From Scatomorpha sp036653715 (GTDB taxonomy: Bacteria > Bacillota > Clostridia > Oscillospirales > Oscillospiraceae): DNA of 36,274 bases. The stretch spans positions 1 through 36,274 of the forward strand of contig JAVVTL010000005.1 of the NCBI GenBank assembly GCA_036653715.1. Direction: 5' to 3'. This document shows positions 16,505-24,415 of this stretch, piece after piece. Each line of letters begins with the position of its first letter. The first letter of the stretch is position 1. The position numbers were made by a program, and so were the translations under genes. The notes below the pieces were generated by a model. That model had not been told where the DNA came from and made no database searches. It was given only the letters and a program-made list of their open reading frames with translations.

Positions 16505-16543
16505 CGGCGCCCCGGAATAAAAATCCGGGGCGCCGAGTTTTAT
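16505..16543. terminator. Bidirectional terminator between convergent genes
   Basis: Perfect 12-bp GC-rich stem (16505-16516 with 16524-16535), loop ATAAAAA, then AGTTTTATT. It lies between the AlaX stop and the TPM gene end; the leftward T-tract is less clear. Confidence 0.8.
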
Positions 16544-16545
16544 TG

Positions 16546-17493
16546 TTATCTTCTTCCGCCTCCGCCGCCGGAGGAGTGACCGCCGCCGCCGAAGCCGCCG
16601 CCGCCAAAACCGCCTCCGCCGCCGAAGCCTCCGCCGGAGGAACGTCCGCCGCCGCCAAAGCCGCTTCCGCCGAAGCCGCCGGGGCCGCGTCCGCCGCGAT
16701 GGTCGTCGTCAAAGGGGTTTCGGGGAGCGCCGGGACGCGGGCCGCGAAAACGCGGGCCAAAGAGCCAAAACGCCGGCCATACGCCGTAATTTTTGTAGTA
16801 TCTCCGCCGCCGGGTGGAGCCGGAGGTCACAGCGACGATGAGGGCGACGATGACAATGATGGTAAAGGCCGTGCTCATAAAGGAGCCGAACATGCCGTGG
16901 CCATAGCTGTTGTCGGGGTAATAATATGTAACGTTATCGGACTGATTCGGCTGTTCCTCGTTTGGAATGCTCGGCGAGGAGCCGGTGAAGGAGACGTTAT
17001 ATTGACCCTCAAACCAGTAGAGAAGCTGGGGGAATAGGGAGGCGACCGCCTCGTCGTTCTCGCCGCGGTCAACGTAGCTCCAAAAATAATTGTCCATCAT
17101 GGAGTTTATGTCATCGTCGGACATGTCGTCGGCTATTCCGGCACCGGCAGCAATCCAGCCCTTGTATTCCTCGGTGACAAGGAGAAGCAGCATACCGTTG
17201 TTGGCGGTGGCGCTGCCGACGCCCCAGTCGTTGAAAAGCTGATTGGCATACTGCTCGCTGTCGTAGCCGTCGGGCAGATAGGGGATGGTAACGACGACAA
17301 TCTGAGCGCCGTCGCAATAGTGTTCAAGGTTGCCGTTCTGCGAGATTATCTCGTTTTTTGTCGTCTCCGAGAGGACGTCGGCGGAGTCATTGACATAGAA
17401 GGTTTCGCTCGGCTCCATTGCCGCGAGCGCGGGCGTCGCCAGCAGAAGAACTGCAAGAAGCGTTGCGGAGATAAGGGAGAGGATACGTTTCAT
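16546..17493 (-). CDS. TPM-domain membrane protein with glycine-rich tail
   Basis: 315 residues. A signal peptide ending about ALAA precedes a TPM domain (about 30-165) recognised by FYVNDSADVLSETTKNEI, VVVTIPYLPDG, DWGVGSATANNGMLLLLV and AGAGIADDMSDDDI. One TM helix follows (about 215-235), then an Arg- and aromatic-rich cytoplasmic segment and a Gly/Ser tail of FGGGG repeats. TPM proteins are linked to photosystem repair in plants and to membrane-protein quality control in bacteria; activity is not predictable. Start: ATG 17493, five bases after AGGAG; the frame opens at 17508 but that codon overlaps the LemA stop. Fourth gene of the XpaC-TelA-LemA-TPM operon. LemA and TPM proteins commonly occur as neighbours. 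Confidence 0.85.
   Translation of the reverse strand: MKRILSLISATLLAVLLLATPALAAMEPSETFYVNDSADVLSETTKNEIISQNGNLEHYCDGAQIVVVTIPYLPDGYDSEQYANQLFNDWGVGSATANNGMLLLLVTEEYKGWIAAGAGIADDMSDDDINSMMDNYFWSYVDRGENDEAVASLFPQLLYWFEGQYNVSFTGSSPSIPNEEQPNQSDNVTYYYPDNSYGHGMFGSFMSTAFTIIVIVALIVAVTSGSTRRRRYYKNYGVWPAFWLFGPRFRGPRPGAPRNPFDDDHRGGRGPGGFGGSGFGGGGRSSGGGFGGGGGFGGGGFGGGGHSSGGGGGRR
16549..16702 (-). repeat. Low-complexity Gly/Ser coding repeat
   Basis: Tandem GGX codons encode the FGGGG/SSGGG tail of the TPM protein. The nucleotide repetition follows from the protein and could vary in copy number between strains. Confidence 0.7.
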
Positions 17494-17504
17494 TGTTACT
17501 CCTG

Positions 17505-18056
17505 TCATTCAAAAAGCTCCGGTGCATCGACCCCGGTGACGGAGGCGAGCAGGGAGGCGGGAAATTTGTCATAGGTTCCGCGCATGAAGTCCAACACAGT
17601 GCTGTTGTATTCGCTGCGGTCTATCATCTTCTGTGCGCCGGAAAAGGAGGTTTGATAGTCGGAAAGGGCGCTCTGCTCGGTGTCGTTGAGCGTGTATGCG
17701 GCGAGGGCGGCTTCGGCTGTCTGAAAGGCGGTCTGAAGCTCCTTGTTCGCGTCATACATGTCGGAAATATCGCGCGACTCATACGCGGAGAGAAGCGTTC
17801 CTCGGACATCGGAGAGGAGCGCGGCTGCATCCGCGTCGTATTTGACGAGAATGCTCCACAGGCCGTTTGAGGCGTTAAGCCGCTCGTCAAGACGGGCATA
17901 GGGAGAGCGCGGGGCGGAGTCGCCGGAGACGAAGAAGGAGTCCTCGACCCGACGGGAAGCCTCGCCAAGCTTTACCTGAGTGTTGACAAGCGCGGAGCCG
18001 CAGACGACGGCTATGGCTATAAGCACCGCGACTGCGCGGTTTTGGAAGAATTTCAT
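17505..18056 (-). CDS. lemA: LemA-family membrane protein
   Basis: 183 residues. One N-terminal TM helix (about 8-25) and a helical bundle outside, the LemA layout. The C-terminal signature is clear: RSEYNSTVLDFMRGTYDKFP followed by hydrophobic residues and ELFE at the end, matching the YN...YN...FP...F pattern of the family. The function is not established; LemA proteins are tied to membrane stress responses and often partner TPM-domain proteins. The family usually shows LVETVKGYA early in the bundle, here replaced by a more divergent NASNGLWSILVKYDADA. ATG 18056 with AAAGG, 4 nt after the telA stop and 11 nt before the TPM start. Confidence 0.75.
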   Translation of the reverse strand: MKFFQNRAVAVLIAIAVVCGSALVNTQVKLGEASRRVEDSFFVSGDSAPRSPYARLDERLNASNGLWSILVKYDADAAALLSDVRGTLLSAYESRDISDMYDANKELQTAFQTAEAALAAYTLNDTEQSALSDYQTSFSGAQKMIDRSEYNSTVLDFMRGTYDKFPASLLASVTGVDAPELFE

Positions 18057-18060
18057 GTTA

Positions 18061-19221
18061 TCAGCCTTTCAGCTCAAGAAGCTTTTGCTTCAGCTCGCCT
18101 TCTATGCGGCCCAGCTCCACCTCGGCCTCGGCGCGCTTCTGTGCGCCGTCCTGCTGGATAACCCGAACCTCCTCGAGGGTGCTGATAAGCTCCTGATTGG
18201 TCTTTTTGAGAGTTTCTATATCGACTATGCCGCGCTCGGCCTCTCTCGCTATTTCGACGCTGCCCTGATGCAGCTTTTCGGCGTTTGAGCGGAGAAGACT
18301 GTTCGTCACGTCGTTCACCTCGCGCTGGGCCTCCATTGCCTGCTGGGAATGGTGCATGGTGAGCGCGAGCACCATCTGGCTTTTCCAAAGGGGGATGGTG
18401 TTCACGATGGAGCTGCGTATTTTTTCCGCCATGACGCTGTCGTTGGACTGAATCATGCGTATCTGCGGCGCCATTTGGATTGAGACTATGCGCGTAAGCT
18501 CAAGGTCGTGTATTTTTTTCTCGAAACGGCCTATCATATTGGCAAAGTCGTTCGCGGCCTGTGCGTCCTCTGCAAGACCGGAGTCGCGCGCGAGCTGCTG
18601 GAGCCTCGGCAGCTCCTCCTCGCGCAGCTGCTGGCAGCGGAGCTTGCCGGCGATTACATACATGGTAAGCTCTTTGAAGTATTGCTGGTTTTTCTCGTAC
18701 ATTTTGTCCATCATGGCGACGTCCTTGAGAAGGGTCACCTCGTGCTTGTCAAGCTCGGTGACAATGGCGTCGATATTTGTTTCCGCCTTGTTATACTGCG
18801 CCTTCAGCGCGGAGATGTTCTGGCGGGATTTTTTGAAGAGACCCTTAAAGCCTTTTTTCTCCTCCTCTTCGAAGCTCATGCCTTTAAGCTCGACAACGAG
18901 GTCGGAGAGCTCCTGACCTATCTCGCCCATGTCCTTGGTGCGGACCTTCTCGAGGGCGGAGCCGGAAAAATCGGCAATGTTCTTCTGTGCGGCGGAGCCG
19001 TAATTGAGAACCTGCTCCGCATCCGTGACGTTTATCTTGGAGGCAAATTCACGCACGGCGGCCTGCTCGGCTGTGGAGAGACGGTCAATATCGAGCTTTT
19101 CAACGGGTATGTCCTTTTTCTCCTCTGCGACCTCCGCGACGGCGGCGACAGCCTGAGCGGTCGGCGCGTCTGCGTTGGGGTCAAGGGTCAGGGTGGGGAT
19201 GTATTCGTTGTTGTCAGTCAT
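18061..19221 (-). CDS. telA: TelA-family toxic-anion-resistance protein
   Basis: 386 residues, cytoplasmic, almost wholly helical with long coiled-coil segments. Diagnostic stretches include IADFSGSALEKVRTKDMGEIG, KSRQNISALKAQYNKAETNID, LDKHEVTLLKDVAMMDKMY and a C-terminal EEVRVIQQDGAQKRAEAE. The family was named for tellurite resistance but is now seen as a membrane-associated partner of XpaC/LemA-like proteins with an unclear role in envelope stress. A flexible, acidic/alanine-rich N-terminus (1-35) is typical. The start is ATG 19221 with AAAGGAAG. It sits between xpaC (24 nt upstream) and lemA (4 nt downstream). Confidence 0.9.
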   Translation of the reverse strand: MTDNNEYIPTLTLDPNADAPTAQAVAAVAEVAEEKKDIPVEKLDIDRLSTAEQAAVREFASKINVTDAEQVLNYGSAAQKNIADFSGSALEKVRTKDMGEIGQELSDLVVELKGMSFEEEEKKGFKGLFKKSRQNISALKAQYNKAETNIDAIVTELDKHEVTLLKDVAMMDKMYEKNQQYFKELTMYVIAGKLRCQQLREEELPRLQQLARDSGLAEDAQAANDFANMIGRFEKKIHDLELTRIVSIQMAPQIRMIQSNDSVMAEKIRSSIVNTIPLWKSQMVLALTMHHSQQAMEAQREVNDVTNSLLRSNAEKLHQGSVEIAREAERGIVDIETLKKTNQELISTLEEVRVIQQDGAQKRAEAEVELGRIEGELKQKLLELKG

Positions 19222-19245
19222 GATTAGCTTCCTTTCGTGAAGGTG

Positions 19246-20007
19246 TTATTTGTTTTCCTCGGAGAGGCTTGAACTTGTTTTGGCGGTCGCGCGCTTTGCG
19301 GCCTCCTCGGCACGCTTTGCTTTTTCGATGAGGTCGCCGAGGTCGTCGGCGTCCGTCAGCCCCTCGCGCGCGAGCATGCGGTTCATAACGCTTATGTCTG
19401 TTTCAATGTCCAGCGCCTGATTTTCGAAAAGGGAGTCGAGCTGTTTTTTGTAGGCCTCGATGGCGGTATCGAGCATTGCCTCGATGCTGCTCATGGACTT
19501 TGAAAGATTTTCGCCCTCAATGCCCTGAACGCTCATGCGGTCGTAGGCGTTTAGGAGCTTAATGGTGGTGGGAAGATAGTAGTTGAGGAACTTTCTGATT
19601 TGGGGAACGTCTGAAGAGTCCTCAATGGCATCCTGGACAATCTTGTCGGATATGCGCATAAGCTCGTTGATTCGGGAGCGAATCTGCTGGTCGTTTATGG
19701 ATGAATACAGTCTGCCCATTTCCTTCATCGCCGTTTTCCCGTCGGCTATGATGGCGTCCACCTCGGGGCCGTAGGACTTTTGCGGCTTTTCCTCCGCTGC
19801 GGGTTGGGGAGACGGCGCCTCGGTCTTCGCGCTCTTGGAGCGGACGGAGGAGATAAGCCCGCCGGAAAGCATCGCAAGTCCGATAGAGACGCCGGCGGTA
19901 ATGAGGAGACCCGATATGCGGTAGAGCGGCAGAAAGAGGCTGCACAACAGCCAAACGAGTATGAATATGTATATGGGAGCGACAGATTTTTTCTCGCGTT
20001 TTTTCAA
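19246..20007 (-). CDS. xpaC: XpaC-like protein (5-bromo-4-chloroindolyl phosphate hydrolysis family)
   Basis: 253 residues. A basic N-terminus, two close TM helices (about 11-28 and 32-50), then a cytoplasmic helical domain: GKTAMKEMGRLYSSINDQQ, INELMRISDKIVQDA, IRKFLNYYLPTTIKLLNAY and ISVMNRMLAREGL. This is the XpaC pattern, standardly found directly before telA. The family name comes from a substrate-hydrolysis phenotype in Bacillus; no catalytic site is evident and a structural partner role for TelA is more likely. Start: TTG 20007, 9 nt after GGAGG (20017-20021). First gene of the operon, behind a strong promoter. Confidence 0.85.
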   Translation of the reverse strand: MKKREKKSVAPIYIFILVWLLCSLFLPLYRISGLLITAGVSIGLAMLSGGLISSVRSKSAKTEAPSPQPAAEEKPQKSYGPEVDAIIADGKTAMKEMGRLYSSINDQQIRSRINELMRISDKIVQDAIEDSSDVPQIRKFLNYYLPTTIKLLNAYDRMSVQGIEGENLSKSMSSIEAMLDTAIEAYKKQLDSLFENQALDIETDISVMNRMLAREGLTDADDLGDLIEKAKRAEEAAKRATAKTSSSLSEENK

Positions 20008-20044
20008 ATAACAACGCCTCCGATGTCTTTGCAGAATTCAATAT

Positions 20045-20073
20045 ATTGTATAACCAAAAAGATAGCGCGTCAA
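20045..20073 (-). promoter_or_regulatory. Promoter of the xpaC-telA-lemA-TPM operon
   Basis: Reading leftward: TTGACG (20073-20068), 17-nt spacer, TACAAT (20050-20045). Confidence 0.75.
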
Positions 20074-20078
20074 GGGTA

Positions 20079-20107
20079 TTGCGCGACATTCGCCTATGTA
20101 GTATAAT
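20079..20107 (+). promoter_or_regulatory. Promoter of rpe
   Basis: TTGCGC (20079-20084), 17-nt spacer, perfect TATAAT (20102-20107), 31 nt before the rpe start. Its -35 is 5 bp from the -35 of the divergent xpaC promoter. Confidence 0.65.
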
Positions 20108-20138
20108 AATGACATTGCTTTTGCCGGAGGGGCTGAAT

Positions 20139-20807
20139 ATGATTAAAATTTCTCCGTCGATTCTCTCGGCGGATTTCTCGCGGCTCGGCGCCGAAATAGA
20201 CGACATTAAGCTCGGCGGCGCGGACTATGTCCATGTGGATGTCATGGACGGCGTGTTTGTTCCTAACATATCCATCGGCATACCGGTCGTTAAATCCCTG
20301 CGCAAAAGCACCGATATGTTTTTGGACGTTCATCTTATGATAGACAAACCCCACCGATATGTCGGCAAGTTCTGCGAGGCAGGCGCAGACCTTGTCTGTT
20401 TTCATGTTGAGGCGGACGAGCCGCAGGACATACTTGCCGCCTTGGACGAAATTAAAGCCATGGGCAAAAAGTGCGCGCTCTCCATCAAGCCGAAAACCCC
20501 CGCCTCCGTGCTCCTACCTTATATAGACAGGCTCGATTTGGTCCTTGTCATGACGGTTGAGCCGGGCTTTGGCGGTCAGAGCTTCATGGCGGATCAGCTC
20601 CCGAAGCTGCGCGGCATCCGCGCCCTCCTTGATCAGCTTAATCCCGCCTGCGAGCTTGAGGTAGACGGCGGAATAGTCCCGCAAAACGCGCCTCTCGTTG
20701 CGGACGCCGGTGCAAACGTACTTGTCGCCGGCAGCGCCGTTTTCGGCAGAGAGGACAGGGCCGCCGCCATCCGCGAGCTGCGCGAGGCAGCAGATATCAT
20801 GGCGTGA
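20139..20807 (+). CDS. rpe: Ribulose-phosphate 3-epimerase
   Basis: 222 residues, the usual length. A cytoplasmic TIM-barrel enzyme that interconverts ribulose 5-phosphate and xylulose 5-phosphate in the pentose phosphate pathway. Seen: ISPSILSADFSRLG, DYVHVDVMDGVFVPNIS with the metal-binding His/Asp, LDVHLMI, FHVEADEPQ, MTVEPGFGGQSF and the phosphate-binding EVDGGI and VAGSAVFG loops. Start: ATG 20139, 8 nt after GGAGG (20126-20130); the frame is open from 20046 but that extension precedes the promoter. First gene of a rightward set with recR 31 nt behind. Confidence 0.95.
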   Translation: MIKISPSILSADFSRLGAEIDDIKLGGADYVHVDVMDGVFVPNISIGIPVVKSLRKSTDMFLDVHLMIDKPHRYVGKFCEAGADLVCFHVEADEPQDILAALDEIKAMGKKCALSIKPKTPASVLLPYIDRLDLVLVMTVEPGFGGQSFMADQLPKLRGIRALLDQLNPACELEVDGGIVPQNAPLVADAGANVLVAGSAVFGREDRAAAIRELREAADIMA

Positions 20808-20838
20808 CCCGCAAAATATCAATCCGAGGTAAGTATAT

Positions 20839-21438
20839 ATGTCCTTTTTCCCAGCCGCTCTCGAAAACCTTATAGACAAATTTGCCATGCTTCCGGGAGT
20901 CGGCAAAAAAAGCGCCCAGCGTCTCGCGTTTTTCGTCCTTGCTCTGCCTGTGGGCGAGGCCGAGTCCTTTGCCGCCGCAATTCTCGAGGCAAGGGGAAAC
21001 GTCCACGCCTGCTCCGTCTGCCACAACCTCACGGACGGCGACATATGCCCAATCTGCGCCTCCGACAAGCGCGACGCGAGCGTCATCTGCGTCGTGGCGG
21101 AGCCGAGGGACGTTTTGTCCTTTGAGCGCGGCAGGGAATATAACGGCCTTTATCACGTTCTGCACGGTGTGCTCTCACCCATGAGCCACATCGGGCCGGA
21201 CGACCTTCGCATCTCCGAGCTTATCGTTAGAGTTGCCGACGGCGAAGTAACAGAAGTAATTATGGCAACAAACCCGGACACGGAGGGAGAGGCGACAGCC
21301 ATGTATATCTCCCGCCTTCTCAAGCCCTTTGGCGTCAAGGTCACCCGCCTGGCCTACGGCATACCCGTCGGCTCCAATTTGGAGTTCGCGGATGACGCAA
21401 CCCTCAATCGCGCCCTTGAGGGCCGAATCGAAATGTAG
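20839..21438 (+). CDS. recR: Recombination protein RecR
   Basis: 199 residues, full length. RecR works with RecO and RecF to load RecA at gaps in DNA. Seen in order: the helix-hairpin-helix LPGVGKKSAQRLAF, the zinc finger CSVCHNLTDGDICPIC, the Toprim domain (AEPRDVLSFERGREYNGLYHVLHG, then ATNPDTEGEATAMYI) and the closing VTRLAYGIPVGSNLEF with the family's Walker-B-like tail. The start is ATG 20839, 8 nt after GAGGT. In many Firmicutes recR follows dnaX and ybaB; here it follows rpe, so its usual partners must lie elsewhere. Confidence 0.96.
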   Translation: MSFFPAALENLIDKFAMLPGVGKKSAQRLAFFVLALPVGEAESFAAAILEARGNVHACSVCHNLTDGDICPICASDKRDASVICVVAEPRDVLSFERGREYNGLYHVLHGVLSPMSHIGPDDLRISELIVRVADGEVTEVIMATNPDTEGEATAMYISRLLKPFGVKVTRLAYGIPVGSNLEFADDATLNRALEGRIEM

Positions 21439-21520
21439 GCGGAATAGCGCCGAGCTTTAGCGGTTACAATTATCGGTAATCGTTGTACATAGTACATACA
21501 CATCACAAAGGAGTCAAATA

Positions 21521-23176
21521 ATGTCAAAACTTAAAATTATCCCTTTAGGCGGTCTTGGAGAAATCGGAAAGAACCTGACCGTCTATGAGTACGGGCAGGA
21601 TATCATTGTCGTAGACTGCGGTCTGGGCTTTCCGGACGAAGAGCTTTACGGCGTTGATATTGTCATACCCGACATCACCTATCTGCGTCAAAACAAAGAA
21701 CGCATTCGCGGCATTGTCATCACCCACGGACACGAGGACCATATCGGCGCTCTGCCCTATGTCATGCGCGAGCTGGACGCCCCCATCTATGCCACCTCCC
21801 TCACAGCCGGCATAATCGAGCTTAAATTAGAGGAGCGCGGTCTTCTCACCACCACCCAGATATTCACGAAAAAGGCGGGCGACCGTTTCCGTCTCGGCTG
21901 CTTCGAAATCGAATTCATCCGCGTGAACCACTCCATTGCGGATGCCGTGGCCCTCGCCATCAAAACCCCCGTCGGCATGGTCATCCATACCGGAGACTTC
22001 AAGGTCGACCTGACCCCCGTGCAGGGCGAAATGATTGACCTCGTGCGCCTCGGCCAGCTTGGCAATCAGGGCGTTCTTGCCCTGCTCTCGGACTCCACCA
22101 ACGTCGAGAAGCCCGGCTATTGCGACTCCGAGAAAAAAGTCGCCGAGTGCTTCGACAAGCTCTTTAAGGGCTGCACGAAGCGCATCATCGTCACCACCTT
22201 TGCCTCGAATGTCCAGCGCATACAGCAGATTATCAATGTCGCCGCAAGATACAAGCGCAAGGTCGCCATCACCGGGCGCAGCATGGAAAACATGATTCGC
22301 GTCGCGACAGAGCTTGGCTACATGGAAATACCCGAGGGCGTTCTCATGGAGCTGAACCAAATAAAGGGACAGCCCAAGGACAGAACCGTCATCATCTCCA
22401 CAGGCAGTCAGGGCGAGAGCATGTCCGCCCTCTACCGCATGGCGTTTTCCGAGCACAAGCAAATCAATATCGACGCCGGCGACAGGGTCATTATCTCCGC
22501 CTCCGCCATTCCCGGCAACGAGACGACAATCTCCCGCGTAATCGACGAGCTTTTCCATAAGGGCGCCGAGGTCATCTACGACAAGCACACCGACCTGCAT
22601 GTCTCCGGCCACGCCTCTCAGGAGGAGCAGAAGATGATGCTTGCCCTCACAAAGCCCAAGTTCTTTATCCCCGTCCACGGCGAGTACAGAATGCTCTGCA
22701 AGCATGCGGAGCTTGGCAAGCTCATGGGCGTCCCCTCAAACAATTGCCTCATAGCCGAAAACGGCAAGGTTATAGAGCTGACCCGCAAGAGCATCCGCTG
22801 CGAGGAGAGCGTCCCCTCCGGCCGCGTATTCGTTGACGGCACCGGCGTCGGGGACGTCGGCAGCGTTGTCCTTCAGGACAGAAAGCTGCTCGCGCAGGAC
22901 GGCATGATTGTCATCGCCATAACCCTCTCAAGCCAGGATTCATCCCTGATTTCCGGGCCGGAGATAGTCACTCGCGGCTTCATCTACGAGAAGGAATCCG
23001 ACGAGCTTATGGATGAAATGAAGCGTGTTGTAAACGAAAGCCTCCTGAGCTGCCGCCACCAGCGCGTCACAGACCGCAACAGCATGAAAAGCAAAATCCG
23101 CACGAACCTCACGGGCTACCTCTATAAGGCAACGCGCCGCAGCCCGATGATTCTGCCGGTGATAACCGAGGTATGA
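21521..23176 (+). CDS. rnj: Ribonuclease J
   Basis: 551 residues. A metallo-beta-lactamase/beta-CASP ribonuclease with endonuclease and 5' exonuclease activity that matures and degrades mRNA in Firmicutes. Seen: PLGGLGEIGKN at the N-terminus, the zinc motif THGHEDHIGALP, HSIADAVALAI, HTGDFKVD, LSDSTN, STGSQGE, HVSGHASQEE and PVHGEYRML, then a C-terminal dimerisation domain ending in RRSPMILPVITEV. ATG 21521 follows AAAGGAG. The 82-nt gap to recR contains a weak promoter-like TTACAA and a TGTAC/GTACA inverted repeat (21484-21496). Its last 4 nt overlap the dipeptidase gene start. Confidence 0.96.
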   Translation: MSKLKIIPLGGLGEIGKNLTVYEYGQDIIVVDCGLGFPDEELYGVDIVIPDITYLRQNKERIRGIVITHGHEDHIGALPYVMRELDAPIYATSLTAGIIELKLEERGLLTTTQIFTKKAGDRFRLGCFEIEFIRVNHSIADAVALAIKTPVGMVIHTGDFKVDLTPVQGEMIDLVRLGQLGNQGVLALLSDSTNVEKPGYCDSEKKVAECFDKLFKGCTKRIIVTTFASNVQRIQQIINVAARYKRKVAITGRSMENMIRVATELGYMEIPEGVLMELNQIKGQPKDRTVIISTGSQGESMSALYRMAFSEHKQINIDAGDRVIISASAIPGNETTISRVIDELFHKGAEVIYDKHTDLHVSGHASQEEQKMMLALTKPKFFIPVHGEYRMLCKHAELGKLMGVPSNNCLIAENGKVIELTRKSIRCEESVPSGRVFVDGTGVGDVGSVVLQDRKLLAQDGMIVIAITLSSQDSSLISGPEIVTRGFIYEKESDELMDEMKRVVNESLLSCRHQRVTDRNSMKSKIRTNLTGYLYKATRRSPMILPVITEV

Positions 23177-24075
23177 CAATTCCCTACTTCGACGCACATT
23201 GCGATACCGTTTCCGCCCTCTTAAACGAGGGCGGAAAGCTGTATAATAATGGCTTTCACCTCGACCTGCGGCGTCTCGGGGCATATTCTCCCTCCGCCCA
23301 GATTTTTGCCGTATGGGGCGGAAAATACGAGGAAAAGGCCGAGCTGCTCCGTTCGGAGCTCATCGAAAACGCCGATAAAGCCGTGCTTTGCCGCTCGGCT
23401 ACGGAGGCGCGCCTTGCGGCGGACTGCGGCAAAATTGCGGCCTTTCTCTCTGTCGAGGGCGCAGAGCAGCTCGACTGCTCTCCCGAGCGCCTCAGGCAGG
23501 TGCACGAGCGCGACGGCGTCATCATGGTGAATCTCTGCTGGAACAGCGACAACGCCCTCTGCGGCGCGGCGCTGGACGGCGGGGGAGGGCTGACGGACGC
23601 GGGACGGGCATTTGTGAGCACGGCGCAGGAAATCGGCGTGGTGACAGACCTCTCGCACGCCTCTGAGCGAACCTTTTGGGATGTCATCTCGCAGACAAAT
23701 CGCCCCGTCGTGGCAAGCCACTCGAACCTCAAATCGCTCTGTCCGAATCCGAGGAATCTGACGGACGCGCAATTCAAGGCGCTCATAGCCTGCGGCGGCG
23801 GGGCGGGACTGAATCTCTGCCCGTCGTTTTTGGGCGTTTTGCCGGATGTTAATGCCTGTGTCGCCCACATTGAAGCCTTTCTTGAGCTTGGGGGCGGGCA
23901 TTCACTCTTTATCGGCGCGGATTTGGACGGAATCGAAAGCCTTCCGCGCGGAATGAAGGACGTCGAAAGTATAGCCCTGATATATGAAGCTCTCCTGCGC
24001 AGGAACCACGGCGAGGAGCTTTTGCGCGATATTTTTTATAACAATCTCATGAACATTTTGGAGCGCGCGACATGA
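23173..24075 (+). CDS. Membrane dipeptidase family protein (M19)
   Basis: 300 residues. A zinc-dependent dipeptidase of the renal dipeptidase family, TIM-barrel fold. Seen: the N-terminal metal motif FDAHCDT, SVEGAEQL with the bridging Glu, VMVNLCWNSDNALCG-like strand, VTDLSHASERTFWDV and VVASHSNLKSLCPNPRNLT with the two metal His, and GADLDGIESLPRGM near the C-terminus. The protein has no signal peptide, so it should act in the cytoplasm despite its family name. The start overlaps the rnj stop (ATGA), and the stop overlaps the next gene the same way, implying translational coupling of all three. Confidence 0.92.
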   Translation: MTIPYFDAHCDTVSALLNEGGKLYNNGFHLDLRRLGAYSPSAQIFAVWGGKYEEKAELLRSELIENADKAVLCRSATEARLAADCGKIAAFLSVEGAEQLDCSPERLRQVHERDGVIMVNLCWNSDNALCGAALDGGGGLTDAGRAFVSTAQEIGVVTDLSHASERTFWDVISQTNRPVVASHSNLKSLCPNPRNLTDAQFKALIACGGGAGLNLCPSFLGVLPDVNACVAHIEAFLELGGGHSLFIGADLDGIESLPRGMKDVESIALIYEALLRRNHGEELLRDIFYNNLMNILERAT

Positions 24076-24404
24076 ACATACAAATTTTCGGCAGGTCTAA
24101 ATGCTTTGACACCAAAAAGGCGGAGAGATATTTTAAGGAGCGGCGGGTGAAGTATCAATACATCGACCTGCCTCGCTACGGCATAAGCCGCAGGGAGCTA
24201 AATTCCGTGAAAAGCGCCGTCGGGCTTGAGGCGCTGATGGACGAGAAATCGCCGGACTATCCGCTGCTGAAATACCTCGCCTATGACGCCGACAGGCTTG
24301 AAAAGCTCTTTGAAAACCCCTCGCTCCTCAAAACTCCCATTGTCCGCAACGGCAGACAGGCGACCACAGGCTATGCGCCCGAGGTCTGGAAGGACTGGGA
24401 ATAG
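24072..24404 (+). CDS. ArsC/Spx-like thioredoxin-fold protein
   Basis: 110 residues. Matches the ArsC/Spx/YffB fold: a beta strand IQIFGRSKCFDTKKAERYF with a single cysteine (Cys11) where Spx has CxxC, then YIDLPRYGISRRELNSV, and a cis-Pro strand LLKTPIVRNG. A single Cys fits reductase-like or regulator roles, but arsenate reduction is not indicated by context (no ars genes). The start overlaps the dipeptidase stop by 4 nt. Ends 7 bp from the convergent cotJC gene, with no terminator visible. Confidence 0.8.
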   Translation: MNIQIFGRSKCFDTKKAERYFKERRVKYQYIDLPRYGISRRELNSVKSAVGLEALMDEKSPDYPLLKYLAYDADRLEKLFENPSLLKTPIVRNGRQATTGYAPEVWKDWE

Positions 24405-24415
24405 GCCTTGCCTAT
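24401..24415. repeat. Small inverted repeat spanning two convergent stop codons
   Basis: ATAGGC, 3-nt loop, GCCTAT. Each arm holds the TAG stop of one gene. There is no T-tract, so it would be at most a weak transcription end signal. Confidence 0.5.

Noticed and set aside
22146..22156. Spo0A-like TTCGACA
   Set aside because: Inside the rnj coding sequence, explained by codons.
21827..22705. 292-residue open frame on the - strand
   Set aside because: Antisense of rnj, no domain.
24072..24404. Arsenate reductase
   Set aside because: No ars neighbours, and a single Cys thioredoxin-fold protein of this size is equally close to Spx/YffB-type proteins.
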